Shown here in pieces: positions 1 through 11,882 of a DNA stretch of 64,000 nucleotides (the first letter of the stretch is position 1; each line of letters opens with the position of its first letter). Below the pieces are notes generated by a model. That model made no database searches, was not told the DNA's origin, and was given only the letters and a program-made list of their open reading frames with translations. Made by a program: the position numbers and the translations under genes. The stretch lies in NCBI RefSeq assembly GCF_014633365.1, contig NC_068345.1:11478058-11542057 (forward strand), written 5' to 3'. The stretch is from Diospyros lotus. Lineage: Eukaryota > Streptophyta > Magnoliopsida > Ericales > Ebenaceae.

Positions 1-686
1 TCACTTTCTTCCCCCTCTACAAGAATATAAGCATAGATTGTTGAAAACTTACTATTTTTCACCTGTTCCAACCTAGATTCTGGTGGGGTGCGATTTTTCA
101 TCGAACTTTCATATCTCCTTTGTTTCCCCACCAAATTCACTCCTGTTTTTTTGCAGAACTTCCCTCTCTCTCTTAAGAACAAAATCCTCACTTAGAAACC
201 TCTCAAATACACAAAGGTTTGGCCCAAACTCCTCATCGATTGCTCAAATCTTTCTCCCAAAGGCCCTATTTATAAACTTTCTCGGCCAATCACGTGTCGC
301 CACTTGTCCCGTCATTATGAGGCATCATCAGGACTCCCAAGTGGCCCAATAGTTTCTTGCCACTTGTCCCCAAATTATATTGGATAATATTTGGAATCCA
401 AAGTTAAATTTGAATGTTATTTGGAATCCAAAACTAGATTTAATATGATTTGAAATCCATAACATTTAGGTCCAAGAGCTTTCCTTGAATCTCACCAATT
501 CATAGGTCTTTTGGTAAATTACACTTGTTCCTGGGTTTTTTTTTTCAAAATTGAACTTTTACCCGAGCTTCAAAATTATAATTTTGCCCCTAGTTTAAAA
601 ATTAAACTTTTGTCTCAAGGCTTTCATAATCATTTGAAATGTCTTATTTTCTCAAGCATTTGAACTTAAAAATCTTGGGTATTACA
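1..686 (-). mobile_element. 3' LTR of degenerate gypsy element A (cut by window edge)
   Basis: This is the distal part of a long terminal repeat in minus orientation. It is nearly the same sequence as 8520-9089, the corresponding end of the other LTR of A. It ends in ATTACA at 686 and is followed at once by a pyrimidine run (687-701) that is the complement of a polypurine tract, which marks it as the 3' LTR of a minus-strand element. The first bases of the LTR lie left of the window. No coding function; ORFs here are chance. Confidence 0.8.
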
Positions 687-813
687 CTCTCCCCCCCTCT
701 TAAAATAAATTTCGTCCTCAAAATTTGGCCTCCTTTGTCAAATTCATGGTGTTTCTAGAACACCATTTCAAGAGATATTATTTCACTCCTCTAGTCTCAC
801 ATTAGGGTGGATA
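687..813 (-). mobile_element. 3' end of the internal region of element A
   Basis: Complement of the polypurine tract plus the last stretch of the pol region. It aligns by eye with 55737-55880 of element M, where the chromodomain-like tail of pol ends next to the 3' LTR. After about 100 bp the similarity jumps to sequence matching M near 57010-57100, so the integrase-encoding part (about 1.1 kb in M) is missing. The deletion joint lies just left of the solo LTR B. Confidence 0.65.
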
Positions 814-2800
814 GCATATGTAACGCCCCACTTTCCAATTACACAAAGAAGCATTAAGATATTCATTTTATGCTAATAATGACCTCGGGCATTATTGGAA
901 ACTCTTACCAACGGAAGCATTGGATCGAACCTGAAAGCTTAACCAATGCTAGATAAGGGGGTTTCCACTAGATTTCATTTCCAAGTACAAGAAATGCTCA
1001 TGACTTCCAACATTCCAAAAATGACTTAACACATCATTGTAGGTACAGATGTAGGACACCCACATACACACACCTCTTACAACCCTGAGTACCCTAGCTA
1101 CTATTCACAATACATTTCTCAGGTTACAAGGGTATATAATAAAACCAAAATCCCAAACCTAGCGAAGCTCCACCTCCTTGCCAACGCTTTGATCTGGAAC
1201 CTGAAACACTTAATACTTCTGATAAAGCTGGGACGTTGAATGTCCCAGGGGTATAAAACACCTAAGTTAGATAATTACATCTAAGTGAGTGAATCAAAAA
1301 AGGAAATATATGTGCGTACAAATGAAATAATGCTATCATGAAATCCACCCCTATGGTAGCAATGCCAGGGTGTTGCAATCACTTCCGAGGTCATCATAGT
1401 CACCCCTGGTTCACCGTCAGAGCATGAGTTCTTCCATGATGGCCCAACAACTAGCCATAGTCACCAACACGAATATGATATATGACAAAGCAGAAGGAAT
1501 ATGCATAAACAAGGGAAAATATGACATGTAAGCCACAAAGACATGATATGCAAGCCAACATCCACACACAAGTAAAGCAACAAATGCTTGAAGTGTCACA
1601 AAACATGCAGGAATCACTCATCTTGATCGTTTTCCCTTCGATAGCACTGTTCACAGCCCGGTTTCGAGCACTAGAGGCTGTTTCTGTAGAAATCACGCAT
1701 TTTAGTGAACCAAACCTTAAATATTTTTACATGGGGTTGTAGATGATTAAAATAGGAGAATAATGGTGAAAATTTCAGGTCAAACGGAGGCTAGACGCGC
1801 CCTCACGCACCTCTAGAAGAGTGGCCACGAGTCGTCTTCCTCCCTATTATGGATTCTGCAACTAAAAATTAAAAATGCTATAACTTGCTCATTTTTCTCC
1901 GATTCACTATCCGTTCGAACCTACGGACTCCACTTTTCGTGCTCTACGACCCTACAGAAAGAAAATCGACTTACCTATTTGTTTTCCCCGCTTTTCGGCT
2001 GATTTTCGATGAGATGTCTCCACCCTCCTTCTTCCTTGCTTCCTTTAAGTCTTTTCTTCTTTGCTTTACTTGATGCACTCACCACACTTGCTTATACCTC
2101 ATTTGCACGTAGGTCTTCCCCCCTTTATATAATCTCCCAAGACACCCCAAATCTCAAGATAGCCCTTAGCTTTTAAGTTACATCCTTTTTTTCTTCCCAA
2201 GTCATCATTACTAACTCTTGAATTATCCCTTTGAATTATCTTAAATTTCCATTTCCTTCCAATCCCAAGCCTCCAAGTTAAGCTCCCACGTGACTTTAGG
2301 ATAAGTGTCCATTATTACCATTATCTCTTTTCTTTCCAAGTCCAATCCCATTCCTCAAAATCATGCCTCCATATGACTTTAGGGTGAAGGTTCATTATTA
2401 CCATTATCTTTTTTCTCCAAATCCAATCTCATTCCTCCAAGTCATGCCTCCATGTGACTTTAGGATAAGGACTCATCATTACAATCATTCTCTTTAGTTG
2501 GGAACAAACTAACATTTTTACAAGTTATGACATTTTCACTTAGGCCCGGTTTCCTCCTTTTCCTTATTATGTTAATGCCCTGAAACCACTTCTGTTTAGA
2601 CTTTAGCTCTCAACTTCCATTTGAAACACTTTAACCATAAAATCCTACCTTGTTAACTCTTTCCCTAGGTACTTCTGACCTCTTTTTTACATTTGCAATT
2701 CAATAGAATTAAAGGTTTCTCTTATTCCCTTGAATCAAAATACCATTCACTTTATTGTAACAACCAAGCTTTACATCAAGTTCTGGGGTATTACAGCATA
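814..2800 (-). mobile_element. Solo LTR B with 5-bp target-site duplication
   Basis: A 1977-bp LTR (819-2795) that starts TGTAACGCCCC and ends ATTACA is flanked by GCATA on both sides (814-818 and 2796-2800). No internal retroelement sequence is present, so it is a solo LTR, the usual product of unequal recombination between the two LTRs of one element. The ends match the Tekay-type LTRs of A, L and M, including the segment 'ACATCTAAGTGAGTG' shared with A near 7340. It sits inside the pol remnant of A; sequence left and right of it joins to a region similar to M at 57010-57100, confirming the insertion point. The minus orientation is inferred from that similarity. Confidence 0.88.
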
Positions 2801-4485
2801 CCTGGCTTGGTGTGCCTCGTCTGATATGATTTTCCTTAACCCTTAACCTCAGGCACATAAATTCCATCCAATACCCACAGTTAGGGTTTTTGACCCATTC
2901 CCAATTGTCAATACATGACCATTCCTTCGAGTCATTTGAAAAACCTTACTAGATCTATTCGTAAGAGGAGTGTGAATTGCCAGACTAGTGACACAAACAG
3001 ATGTTTCCTTAGGAAATCACATTCACTAACAATGGGCTAAAAGCCTCCACCAGTCTCCATTCTCGATTCACCAGAATAAGCTATTAGAGAAAGCTCGTTC
3101 TCACATTAGCCACTACGTTCACGTAGAACAGGCTATTAGAGCAGGCTCGTTAGCCACCACGTTCATCCTCTTGGGTGATACTGGATCACACAACCACAAT
3201 CCTTCGAAAACTCTATCCATTATAGCTATCGCATTCCAATCTTTTTGAAGAACAAGTACTCTAACTAATCATGAAAACCTTGAACTTTCATATAGCGCTG
3301 CCATAACAGGGCTACTACTGCATTAGCATCCACATTAACTAGGGCAAAGTTCAGGATAATCAAATCAGAGCCAATTGCTCACAATTTCTGGGGTGTACAA
3401 CAATCTTCATACCAAACCGAAGGTCAGGTCAGTAACCAATAAAGTTTCCTTTCCCCAAAGGCTAAGTATGGGAACCGTAATCCCATTGTTTGCTATTATG
3501 GGAAAACACATTTCCTAAGCAAGCCCATAACATGTCACATGCCTACATCAGGGAAAACATACCACTCATAGTTATGACCTACCCCGACCCACGTATGCAA
3601 TTTCCATTCCATCACCCCCTTTCCAAACCTCCAAATCCCCAAGCCCATCAGCCCACTATGCAGTAGCCAGAATTTTTAGCACCTACATCGTTTCCTCAAA
3701 TTAAGGACTTAGCCTCATGATCCCATTTTCCTCCTCGAGTCCTTAGTGAGTCATAAGTAGGTCTTTTCCAATCTAACATTGAATTTACACTTGTTGGCTA
3801 ACAACATTCCTTAACCCATAGATAAATTATCAAGATCTCTAAATCTTTTGAATATGAATCATCTCAACCACTAAAATTCTACAAAATCATCCTGAATGGA
3901 ATACCACATATCTTATAGTCCCACAAATGTCCACAAGGAAAATAGTTAATTATCTTAATTACCCAATGCCATGTCATCATTTTCTGTAAAATATATTGGC
4001 CCTAAGAGATCATCTTATCGGATTTCTAGGACATCTTCCTCATTCATGACCATAGTAAATTTAATTTCCTCTGGCTTCCTCGAACCACTAAATCCTTAAA
4101 ATTCATATCATACCTTAAATACATAAATGCTATTCTCCTCTGACCTTAAATCATTGCAACCTTATCCTTGAAACTTGTCCCACTACCATACAAGTTCCTA
4201 CTTGTTTTCCTAGCGAGAGAGTTAATTATCGTTGGACAGTCTAGCTTTCTTGATTCCCTTCCTAATATATGTGATATGAAAGGGAGGGGTAGACCAAGGG
4301 TTACTAATGCTCGTACTAGCGTATTACGGAGGATCTATGTACCATACATAATCATCGAGCTAGTATTGGCATCTAAGACACTACCATTTGGCTTAAAGTT
4401 TCTTCCTCAAGTTCTCGAGTTGTGTCTTTTCCATAGATTTAAGAATGTTGGGTATTCCTTATCTGAAATAGCCATACTCAAAATT
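2801..4485 (-). pseudogene. Eroded pol/gag remnant of gypsy element A
   Basis: Minus-strand Ty3/gypsy coding remnant without any long ORF. The stretch 2850-3250 aligns with 57120-57440 of element M, which encodes the end of RNase H and the linker to integrase. The right end (about 4440-4485) aligns with the start of the M gag near 61030-61084, where both encode a Met, a few residues and then EYPTF on the minus strand. Only about 1.7 kb separates these landmarks against roughly 3.9 kb in M (LINE excluded), so most of reverse transcriptase, protease and gag is deleted. Not functional. Confidence 0.6.
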
Positions 4486-6914
4486 ATATGATTAGCATTT
4501 GGACCTCATCAGAAAAATATTCCTGAGATATTCGTAATCAACCAACAAGACTCAAAATTCATAAGCTCCTTGACTTTCCTAGCCTTTATGAATTTAACTA
4601 ATTATCAATTCAGCAAATTCCAATTAACCATATCTCAAATTTATATAATGATTTCACAAACTGAGTGCCTACTAGACTTTATTGGGTCCACAACCCTGAT
4701 TTAAATAATCTCCCAAATTTTGAATTTCTTTTAAAATAATTAGATAACCACAGAGCACTCATTATTTAAATTCCTAGAAGTTTTAAGTCCACCAAGTACC
4801 TACAAATGTCTTTAAAAATTCGATTAGTCTCCCAAAATCTCAAATCCCATCAAATTCCTCCATAATAGTTATTAGTAAGGAATTCCGATAAATCATACAT
4901 GAAAAATGCCTCCAACATTCCAATGATTCACTTCAAAATTTTGAATCCATCCAACACCTCAAGGTATTTGTTATTTCTAACGAACCACAAATTAACATAC
5001 CTTTCAAAACCTAAGTTGCCAAAACTCGATTTAATCTCTTGAGATTGCAAACCCTTCAAATCTCTACAAACAGTTGTTAAAGGAATCCCAACAATTCGTA
5101 TATTAAATTATTCTCTAAAATCCTAACAGATTTCTCAAAATTTTGACCATAGGTTTAAATTTTACTAACACCTACTTAGCTCATCTTACTCATCAAGTCC
5201 ATTAACATTCCTTTATTGTCTTCCCAAAGTCACCAGATAGCTTATCCTGTCATCAAGGAATCTTTTAAAGTTAGTATCATCAAATGTACCTCCTATAAAG
5301 AATCTATGATGTGCCTATCAAACCCCCTTTAGGTCAATAATCTCAACTATATTAATTTCTTGAATCCCAAAATTTTCTATAAACAATTTCCTTTTAGGAT
5401 CTTATTGTCCTCTTATGATCCTTAAGGCTGCAAAACATTCTTTAGGTGCCTCCTAATAACCTCAATATAATAGGGTCCTCAAATTCCAAATTTCATTCGA
5501 TAATTTGGGAACGAAATCCGTTTCCCGACTTCTTGATATTTCCTAAGATCATCGGGAGTCCAAGTTCAAATCTCTTCAAGACATCTATTAACAAGGATTA
5601 TATTTATATATATATATATATATTATCCATTGAACACTGGTAGAGTAGTCTTCTGAATTTTCGTTGACCTTTCCTTACCCTGTAAAACAATTAGGCATCT
5701 CCTAAATGATTATTATTTAGGACCCTCAAGATTCCAAATTTACCATACTTCTACAAACAACCATTAATACTAGATTCTAGTGAGCCGTACATGGAAGTAC
5801 CCCCAAAATCCAATTAGCCTCCCAAGATTCAATCTATCAAATTTTTCCTCTAAATAGTTGTTAATAAGAAATTCTAATAGATTGTTCACGAAAATGTCTC
5901 CCAACTACCTTTTATCAGAAATTCTCAAGAATTATAAATCTCTCAAACACCTGCAACATTTATTAACTCTAACCAACCACAAAATATCTTCAAAATCCAA
6001 GTTTCAGCTAGATTTGGTCTCATTGAATAATTGAAACACTTACTTGTAACGAACCTCTTCCCACTTATTAGATTTTGCTAACAATCGTTTATATCTCTTA
6101 AATTGTTCTATGACTTTTCCTGTCACGAAAAAGCTCGAGGATTAGTAACATCAAGTACATATCATAAATGTCTCATGCCACCATTTTATCTTCTATGATC
6201 CTCAAGACAACAAAACATCTAATAACCTCAAGATAATTTGATCCTCCAAAATCCAAAATTTTCGTAATACCGTTTAGGGCATTGAATAATCTCCCAAGAA
6301 TTGATCGTCCAAAGGTCCTCGAGACCTAGGTCCACCAAGTTTCTATAAAATATCTGTTAATAAAAATTTCTTATCTCCCAAAAATTCTTTGCAAAGAAAA
6401 TTAAGAATCAAATGATCAAACGATCTCCTTAGCACCCAATAGACCTTAAATAAACTTCCATATAAAGGGTTCTATCTTCCTTCAATAATTTAATTAGTCT
6501 TTCCCAAGATTTATCAAATAACCAAATACTTACTCGCATCTTGCCCAACTTACTTACTCACCAGATCTTGTTGTCCTTAACAGGGATAATCTCGAACAAC
6601 GTGTAACCTATCTTGTCATCAAAACTCAAAGATTAGTAACAAGAAAATATCATATAATCCTATTTACGTTTATTCACATTTGTACACGTATATAGACTCC
6701 TTATTTCACTATTTTGTCCACCCGGGTACATCTACATACAATCCTTTGTCTCGCAAAACCAAAAATCATTCTTCCTTGGTTTCTGATTTATTCCTACCAT
6801 AAATCAAAACATCCTCAAAGTTAGTTAACTCAAATGTAAATCAAAACCACAAAGCCACCGCAACTCAAAATATCCTCAAAATTAATCATTCACACTTAAA
6901 AACCATATATTCTA
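4486..6914 (-). mobile_element. 5' leader of element A, with internal duplication
   Basis: Non-coding leader between the primer-binding site and gag of A. It aligns patchily with the leader of M at 61085-62460. Two segments about 980 bp apart repeat each other: 4848-5060 resembles 5829-6030, including 'AACCACAAA' blocks and shared 'AATAGTTGTTAATAAG'-like text. This suggests an old tandem duplication of about 1 kb inside the leader. A short TA run lies at 5608-5625. ORFs are short and look accidental. Confidence 0.55.
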
Positions 6915-6926
6915 GCTTTGATACCA
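6915..6926 (-). other. Primer-binding site of element A (tRNA-iMet type)
   Basis: GCTTTGATACCA on the plus strand is the complement of TGGTATCAAAGC, one base away from the common plant LTR-retrotransposon primer site TGGTATCAGAGC, which pairs with the 3' end of initiator tRNA-Met. It lies two bases from the LTR start at 6929 and fixes the minus orientation of A. Confidence 0.8.
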
Positions 6927-6928
6927 AT

Positions 6929-9089
6929 TGTGACGCCCCACTTTTCAAATATATGATGATGCTAAATATAAGCTATTAAGACTATTTACAACACATGGGT
7001 GTTATTGGAAATCCTTTATCAATGGAAGCAAGAATCGAAGCTGAGTAGCTAAATAGCTAGGATTTCCACTCAACAATATAAACATAGGATCTTTTGCTCA
7101 TTATTTGTAGTACAACTGTAGGATACACCCACATCCATACATCCTCTTATTAAATATTATATTTACAATACAAATATTTGAATTACAAGTTTGTACGAAC
7201 AAATCAAGAAAACCAAAACTAAATGTCCGCCACCTCCTTGCCTTTACTCAAACTGGAACCTGGGATACCTGGCACATCTAACATACCTAGAACGTCTAAT
7301 GTTCTAGGGGTATGAAACACCCGAGTTAGATTATTACATCTAAGTGAGTGGTATAAGAAAGGAAACTATGCATGCAAGAGTAATATGTAGTTATGCCAAG
7401 AAATATGCAAAAATAAGTACAAATGTAAGAACCAATATTTTCACAGAGTTACCACGTAATTTAAGTAAGTTTAGAATACCGAAAAAATTGACTTGATAGC
7501 ATTTATAAGTACCGAATCGACTGTAGGGAGTGCCTAAGAGTCGAGATATCTAAGGAAAATGATACGGTTTTGGTGAACATTTCAAGGGGTGATTTATGGT
7601 ATCAGAAGAAGTTGCATTCGGAACGATTTTTGGTACAACTAAAATACAGCTGCTTTTCAGGTTGCAAAAAATCGAATTGTAGTAAACGACTTTTGGGAAG
7701 TCAATGGAAGCTTGAGGGGGCTTCGGTTTTTCATAATGAACAACCTTTCAGTGGTTTTAAGAAGAAAAGGATGGGTTTAAAGCCAAAACGAAGATTCGGA
7801 CCTAAGTGTAGTTTTTTGAAATTATCCGAGAGAGGTCAAAATGACGTTTTTCTGGAATTTTTGGAAGTCAAATAGATATTTTAGGAGTTGAGAGTCTTAA
7901 GTACAATAATGGAAAGTTCGGGGGCAAAAAGAAATGGGCCAAAATGAGAAAGCCAAAGTTGGAGGGGCCAAAGTGCAATTTTAAGAAACTTCCAAAGCAA
8001 CATTGGCTGACTAGCCATTCCATTAGCCAAATTGGCCACGGGGAAACCACGAGCAATGGTCAGGAATGTCTTTAGGGTCAAATCATGGTCGACAACAGCC
8101 ACCATGGTGGCCGAATTTGAAGAAAAAAATGATCGGATTATTGGCCGATTTGGTTGTTACTTGCAAGTAGGATTTTTAGTCGATTGTGGCCGCTTGAAGG
8201 TTTATTTAGGGTGGGCATATGCTCTAAGGCTCATGGGCTTGTAGATCTCGGGCATTTGAGGCATTGAGGATGCCTATAAATAGGTATACGTGAAAGCTGA
8301 AAATGGGGAGAGTTGGAGCTCAAAATCGAGGGTTTTATTGAACAAACTAGGTTATAGTGAATTAAATAAGAGGTTTATATGGAAAATTGCAAGGAAAAAA
8401 GAGCTGGGACAAGCCCTTACCCACCCCAAGAAGGTGGCCTACGTGCCTGGATGTGCCACCAGCAGCGGTGCGTGTATTGCACGCGCTGTCGTCTTCTCTT
8501 GCAACAGGGCGTGACCCTTTTGATTTTTTGGCCATATCCCCCTCATTCACTCCCGTTTTTTGTAAAAACCTCTCTCTCTCTCTCTCTCAAGAACATAATC
8601 CTCACTTGGAAACCTCTCGAATCTTTTGAAACTCCTCATTGATTGCTCAAATCTTTCACCCAAAAGCCCTATTTATAAACTTTCTCAGCCAATCACGTGT
8701 CGCCACTTGTCCGTTCATTATGAGGCATCATCACGACTGCCAAGTGACCCAATAGTTTCTTACCACTTGTCCCCAAATTATATTGGATAATATTTGGAAT
8801 CCAAAGTTAAATTTGAATGTTATTTGGAATCCAAAGCTAGATTTAATATGATTTGAAATCCATAACATCTAGGTCCCCGAGATTTCCTTGAATCTCACCA
8901 ATTCACAGGTCTTTTGGTAAATTATACTTGTTCCTAGGTTTCTTTTTCAAAAATTGCACTTTTACTCAAGCTTCAAAATTATGATTTTGCCCCTAGTTCA
9001 AAAACTGAACTTTTGTCTTAGGGCTTTTATAATCCTTTGAAATGTCTTATTTTCTCTAACATTCGAACTTAAAAATCCCGAGTATTACA
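6929..9089 (-). mobile_element. 5' LTR of element A
   Basis: About 2161 bp, starting TGTGACGCCCC and ending ATTACA. Its right part (8520-9089) is nearly the same as window positions 120-686, the other LTR of A, and its left part (6929-7380) resembles solo LTR B at 819-1310. The next 5 bases (CATAA, 9090-9094) would be one TSD copy; the partner is outside the window. The middle differs from B and contains a separate LTR-like insertion. Confidence 0.8.
7424..8341 (+). mobile_element. LTR-like insertion inside the 5' LTR of A
   Basis: Sequence with no counterpart in solo LTR B begins TGTAAGAACC at 7424. It contains phrases typical of plant gypsy LTRs and a TATA-like CCTATAAATAGG at about 8273. 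The five bases before it, ACAAA (7419-7423), recur at 8342-8346, but the expected terminal CA before the second copy is GA. It may be a solo LTR with one mutated end; the plus orientation is a guess from the TATA-like box and the downstream transcript-like sequence. Open frames here (for example 7570-7875) resemble nothing I know. Confidence 0.4.
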
Positions 9090-10111
9090 CATAACATACT
9101 CGAGTAGGAGATTATGATAGTTGATTATAAAACATCTTTACTTAATTAACCTAAAACATGTAATCGACTCATTTTTAAAATAGACTGAGCATTACTTGAT
9201 TATATTTAAAACATACTCAATTTATTTTATCTCCTATTCGACTATCATTCAATCAACATATATTGTTTTGAATATCATCATCAAAACAATTTCTTCATCA
9301 AAACAATTTCTTCATTAACCTCTAAATAATATAAACCTTGAGCTCAAATAAACACAAGTGTTGTTTGTGAAAGTTTGTTAAAACTAACTTTCCAATCACA
9401 TTCACTTGGTTACATAGAAAGCTTTAAAGAATTAAGGCGATATTTTTAAAGCACATGGTTTTGACAACAAGTTGAGAACAACATATGTTACTTAATTAAA
9501 AGCTTCCCTTTTATAGATTCAAATAAGAGTCATTCTACAATGGCTCATACATCAACACACATGTATCATAAAGATGCAACTTACTTATTCACAATAACTT
9601 TATGAAACATATTCACATGAAACATTCATAAGTCAAGTAACTCATCATTACTTGACTGAAATAAAACATATAAAACATTCCAAATGTATTAAGCACACTA
9701 TATGTTACTCAACATATAACACCAAGATACACTACCTTGAACTTCATGATTTTTGAATCATACTTACCAAAACAAGAACATATATAAGCTTAACAAAGCA
9801 TATATGACTTCTATTCTATAAGATCTAAGCCATCATACACATATACTACTAATGCATATTTTGAGTAATTCTTGAAAGACAAAAATTATAGAATTCTATT
9901 ACTCAAATGTATTGAGCTTAAATACATGAGCAACACTATGAAGTATTGCTTGGAAAACATATAACATTTACATTCTTTTAAATACTTGAATGATTTTGTT
10001 TATCAAGCAACACACATTCAACATTATAAGTTCTTCAAGTGTTCTTTCATTAAATTTCATAACATTAAATTTGAGAAAAGCTTCCACATATTTTAAGTAC
10101 TTAAGATATTT
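9090..10111. other. AT-rich stretch, no recognised gene
   Basis: About 1 kb of AT-rich sequence to the right of element A. There is a small direct repeat of a 20-bp unit (CATCAAAACAATTTCTT) near 9282-9316 and otherwise no ORF, RNA or transposon end that I can recognise. It could be ancient intergenic DNA or an eroded element. Confidence 0.4.
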
Positions 10112-10261
10112 GTAACACCCCAAAATTTACCTCAATAATAATTTTTTTGGTTTACAACAGTAGAAGCAAAATTAATTATAAGTACACCTTTCAGGGGCTT
10201 TTCAATACATGACAAGGCATCAATCATTCAAGTCTAACAAAGCATAACTCTGACACCACTA
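10112..10261 (-). mobile_element. Fragment: LTR start fused to a degenerate primer-binding site
   Basis: Starts TGTAACACCCC and shares with the following LTR the opening pattern (TTACCTCAATAA, later TTTACAACAG) seen again at 10262-10370. It ends in ACTCTGACACCA, a degenerate complement of the tRNA-iMet primer site, directly before the next LTR start. It looks like what remains of an older element after a deletion that fused its LTR start to the primer-site end of the leader. Confidence 0.4.
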
Positions 10262-11882
10262 TGTAAAGACCTGAAATTATCCTCAATTTCTCTTTATACA
10301 CACTTTGATAACTCAGATACAAGGTCACAATTTACAACAATGGAATCAACCAGCTACTAAATCACGCCTCAGGCTATATAGACCAAGTCAAAATAAATAG
10401 AATACTAATATTAATGCCCCTGACGCAACATACGCCCAAAGATCTTTTTGGTCGGGATTGCCCTATACTCATAGCCATCTAAAGGAAAGAAACATCAATG
10501 CCACAAGATCCACCTTTGATTATGATCTTTCATACCTTGAATGATGTTAAAATGAAGTGAGCCACAAGGCTCAACAAGCATAATAGAAGAATGATGATAA
10601 GGTTGGGGAAGACCTTTCACACTAAATACAACCCCCAAAATGTCATGTTGTAAATTAAAATGTCACCCCATACCATGCACCAAAACATCCAGTGTTCAAT
10701 ATAAATATGCCAATACACATAACAGTTATTGGGGCCCACATAAGAAATGCACAACGTGGCACCCAAGTCATGGTATACAAATCTGCTACAACCATGAACT
10801 GGCCAGCATAATCCACATGAGCTTGAGGTCCTCAACATAATCCACATGAGCTCAAGGCCCTCATACCACAACATAACATAACCATGCAATACAACAAATA
10901 ATAGATGCAATGGCGTAGTAAGGATTAACATGATACATTGGCCCCCATAAGCTAGGAATCAAGCCATGCTTCGCCCACATATGAATACACATCCAATGCA
11001 ATGCTTGTGTACCTAGTCATTATAAGATGTACGTGTCCAAGCATTCACAACTTATGTTTCCCCCAATGATGCAAGCCCAAACCCATACACTATAATGCCA
11101 TGTAGTATGTCACATAATGGCAGAGCTGGTTGACAGTGACCAGGTTTTGGTCAACAGTCCATGACTAAGAGCAACTGGTCGGCAGTCTTTCTTGGATAAG
11201 TCGACGGTTCGCTCCAGTGTCACTAAACAGTCAAAACTTCACCTCACTAGTTGGCAACTCCTACACTTGGTTGCAATGGCTCACATCTACAAGAATCCAT
11301 GACCACAATCAAACCCCTCAAACCCTCTAGGAACCTAGTCTCCAAATTTGTTTGACATCATTTCCAAGGAAATAGGGGTGATTGAAACCCCATAAGCATT
11401 TAGAAATAAAAATCCTAGGAAATCACTTGTTTAACTCAATTCCACAACAAAGGAACAAACCACAAGGATTTATAAAAGAGGGACAAACTGTACCCACCAA
11501 AAATAATACTCAGAATCAAAACAAGGTAAGCAAGGGAGATAGGAAGTTGCCTTTTATATAATATTCCAATTGTTCTGGTCACAAGCTGCAAAATAATATT
11601 TTTACCCAAAATAATGAGATTGCAGTCTAAGAATTAAATCTAATTGTATAGAATTATTAATAAATATTTCTCACTTACCTAGCTTCCTTAAACTCCTATT
11701 GTATAAATTTTTTCCCAAATTTCTTCTTCTTTCCTCTTCTTTTTCGCTCTGTTGCTCGTTGTTTCCTCCCCAAATTCTCTTTCTTCAATTGCTCTATTTA
11801 CTGCCCAATTTCTATTCTAAATTATGGCTTTTAAATAAATAAAAAATGAGCGGCTGAAAGCTGGTCGCATGGCGTGTAACAC
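10262..11882 (-). mobile_element. Degenerate gypsy-type LTR N
   Basis: About 1.6 kb beginning TGTAAAGACC next to a primer-site-like sequence and ending GTGTAACA just before a pyrimidine-rich run (CACCCTCCCCC) that could be a polypurine-tract complement. The interior has the loose, ORF-poor character of the other long LTRs here. A 23-bp imperfect repeat sits near 10805-10860. Having a primer site on the left and a tract on the right is contradictory for one LTR of one element, so this may be a recombinant or two overlapping relics. Confidence 0.4.

Noticed and set aside
7570..8650. Several 60-100 codon frames inside the 5' LTR of A
   Set aside because: They overlap each other in different frames, lie in LTR sequence and match no family.
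10617..10931. 104-codon minus-strand frame
   Set aside because: Inside degenerate LTR N, with an amino-acid mix (many Trp, Cys and Tyr) unlike real proteins.
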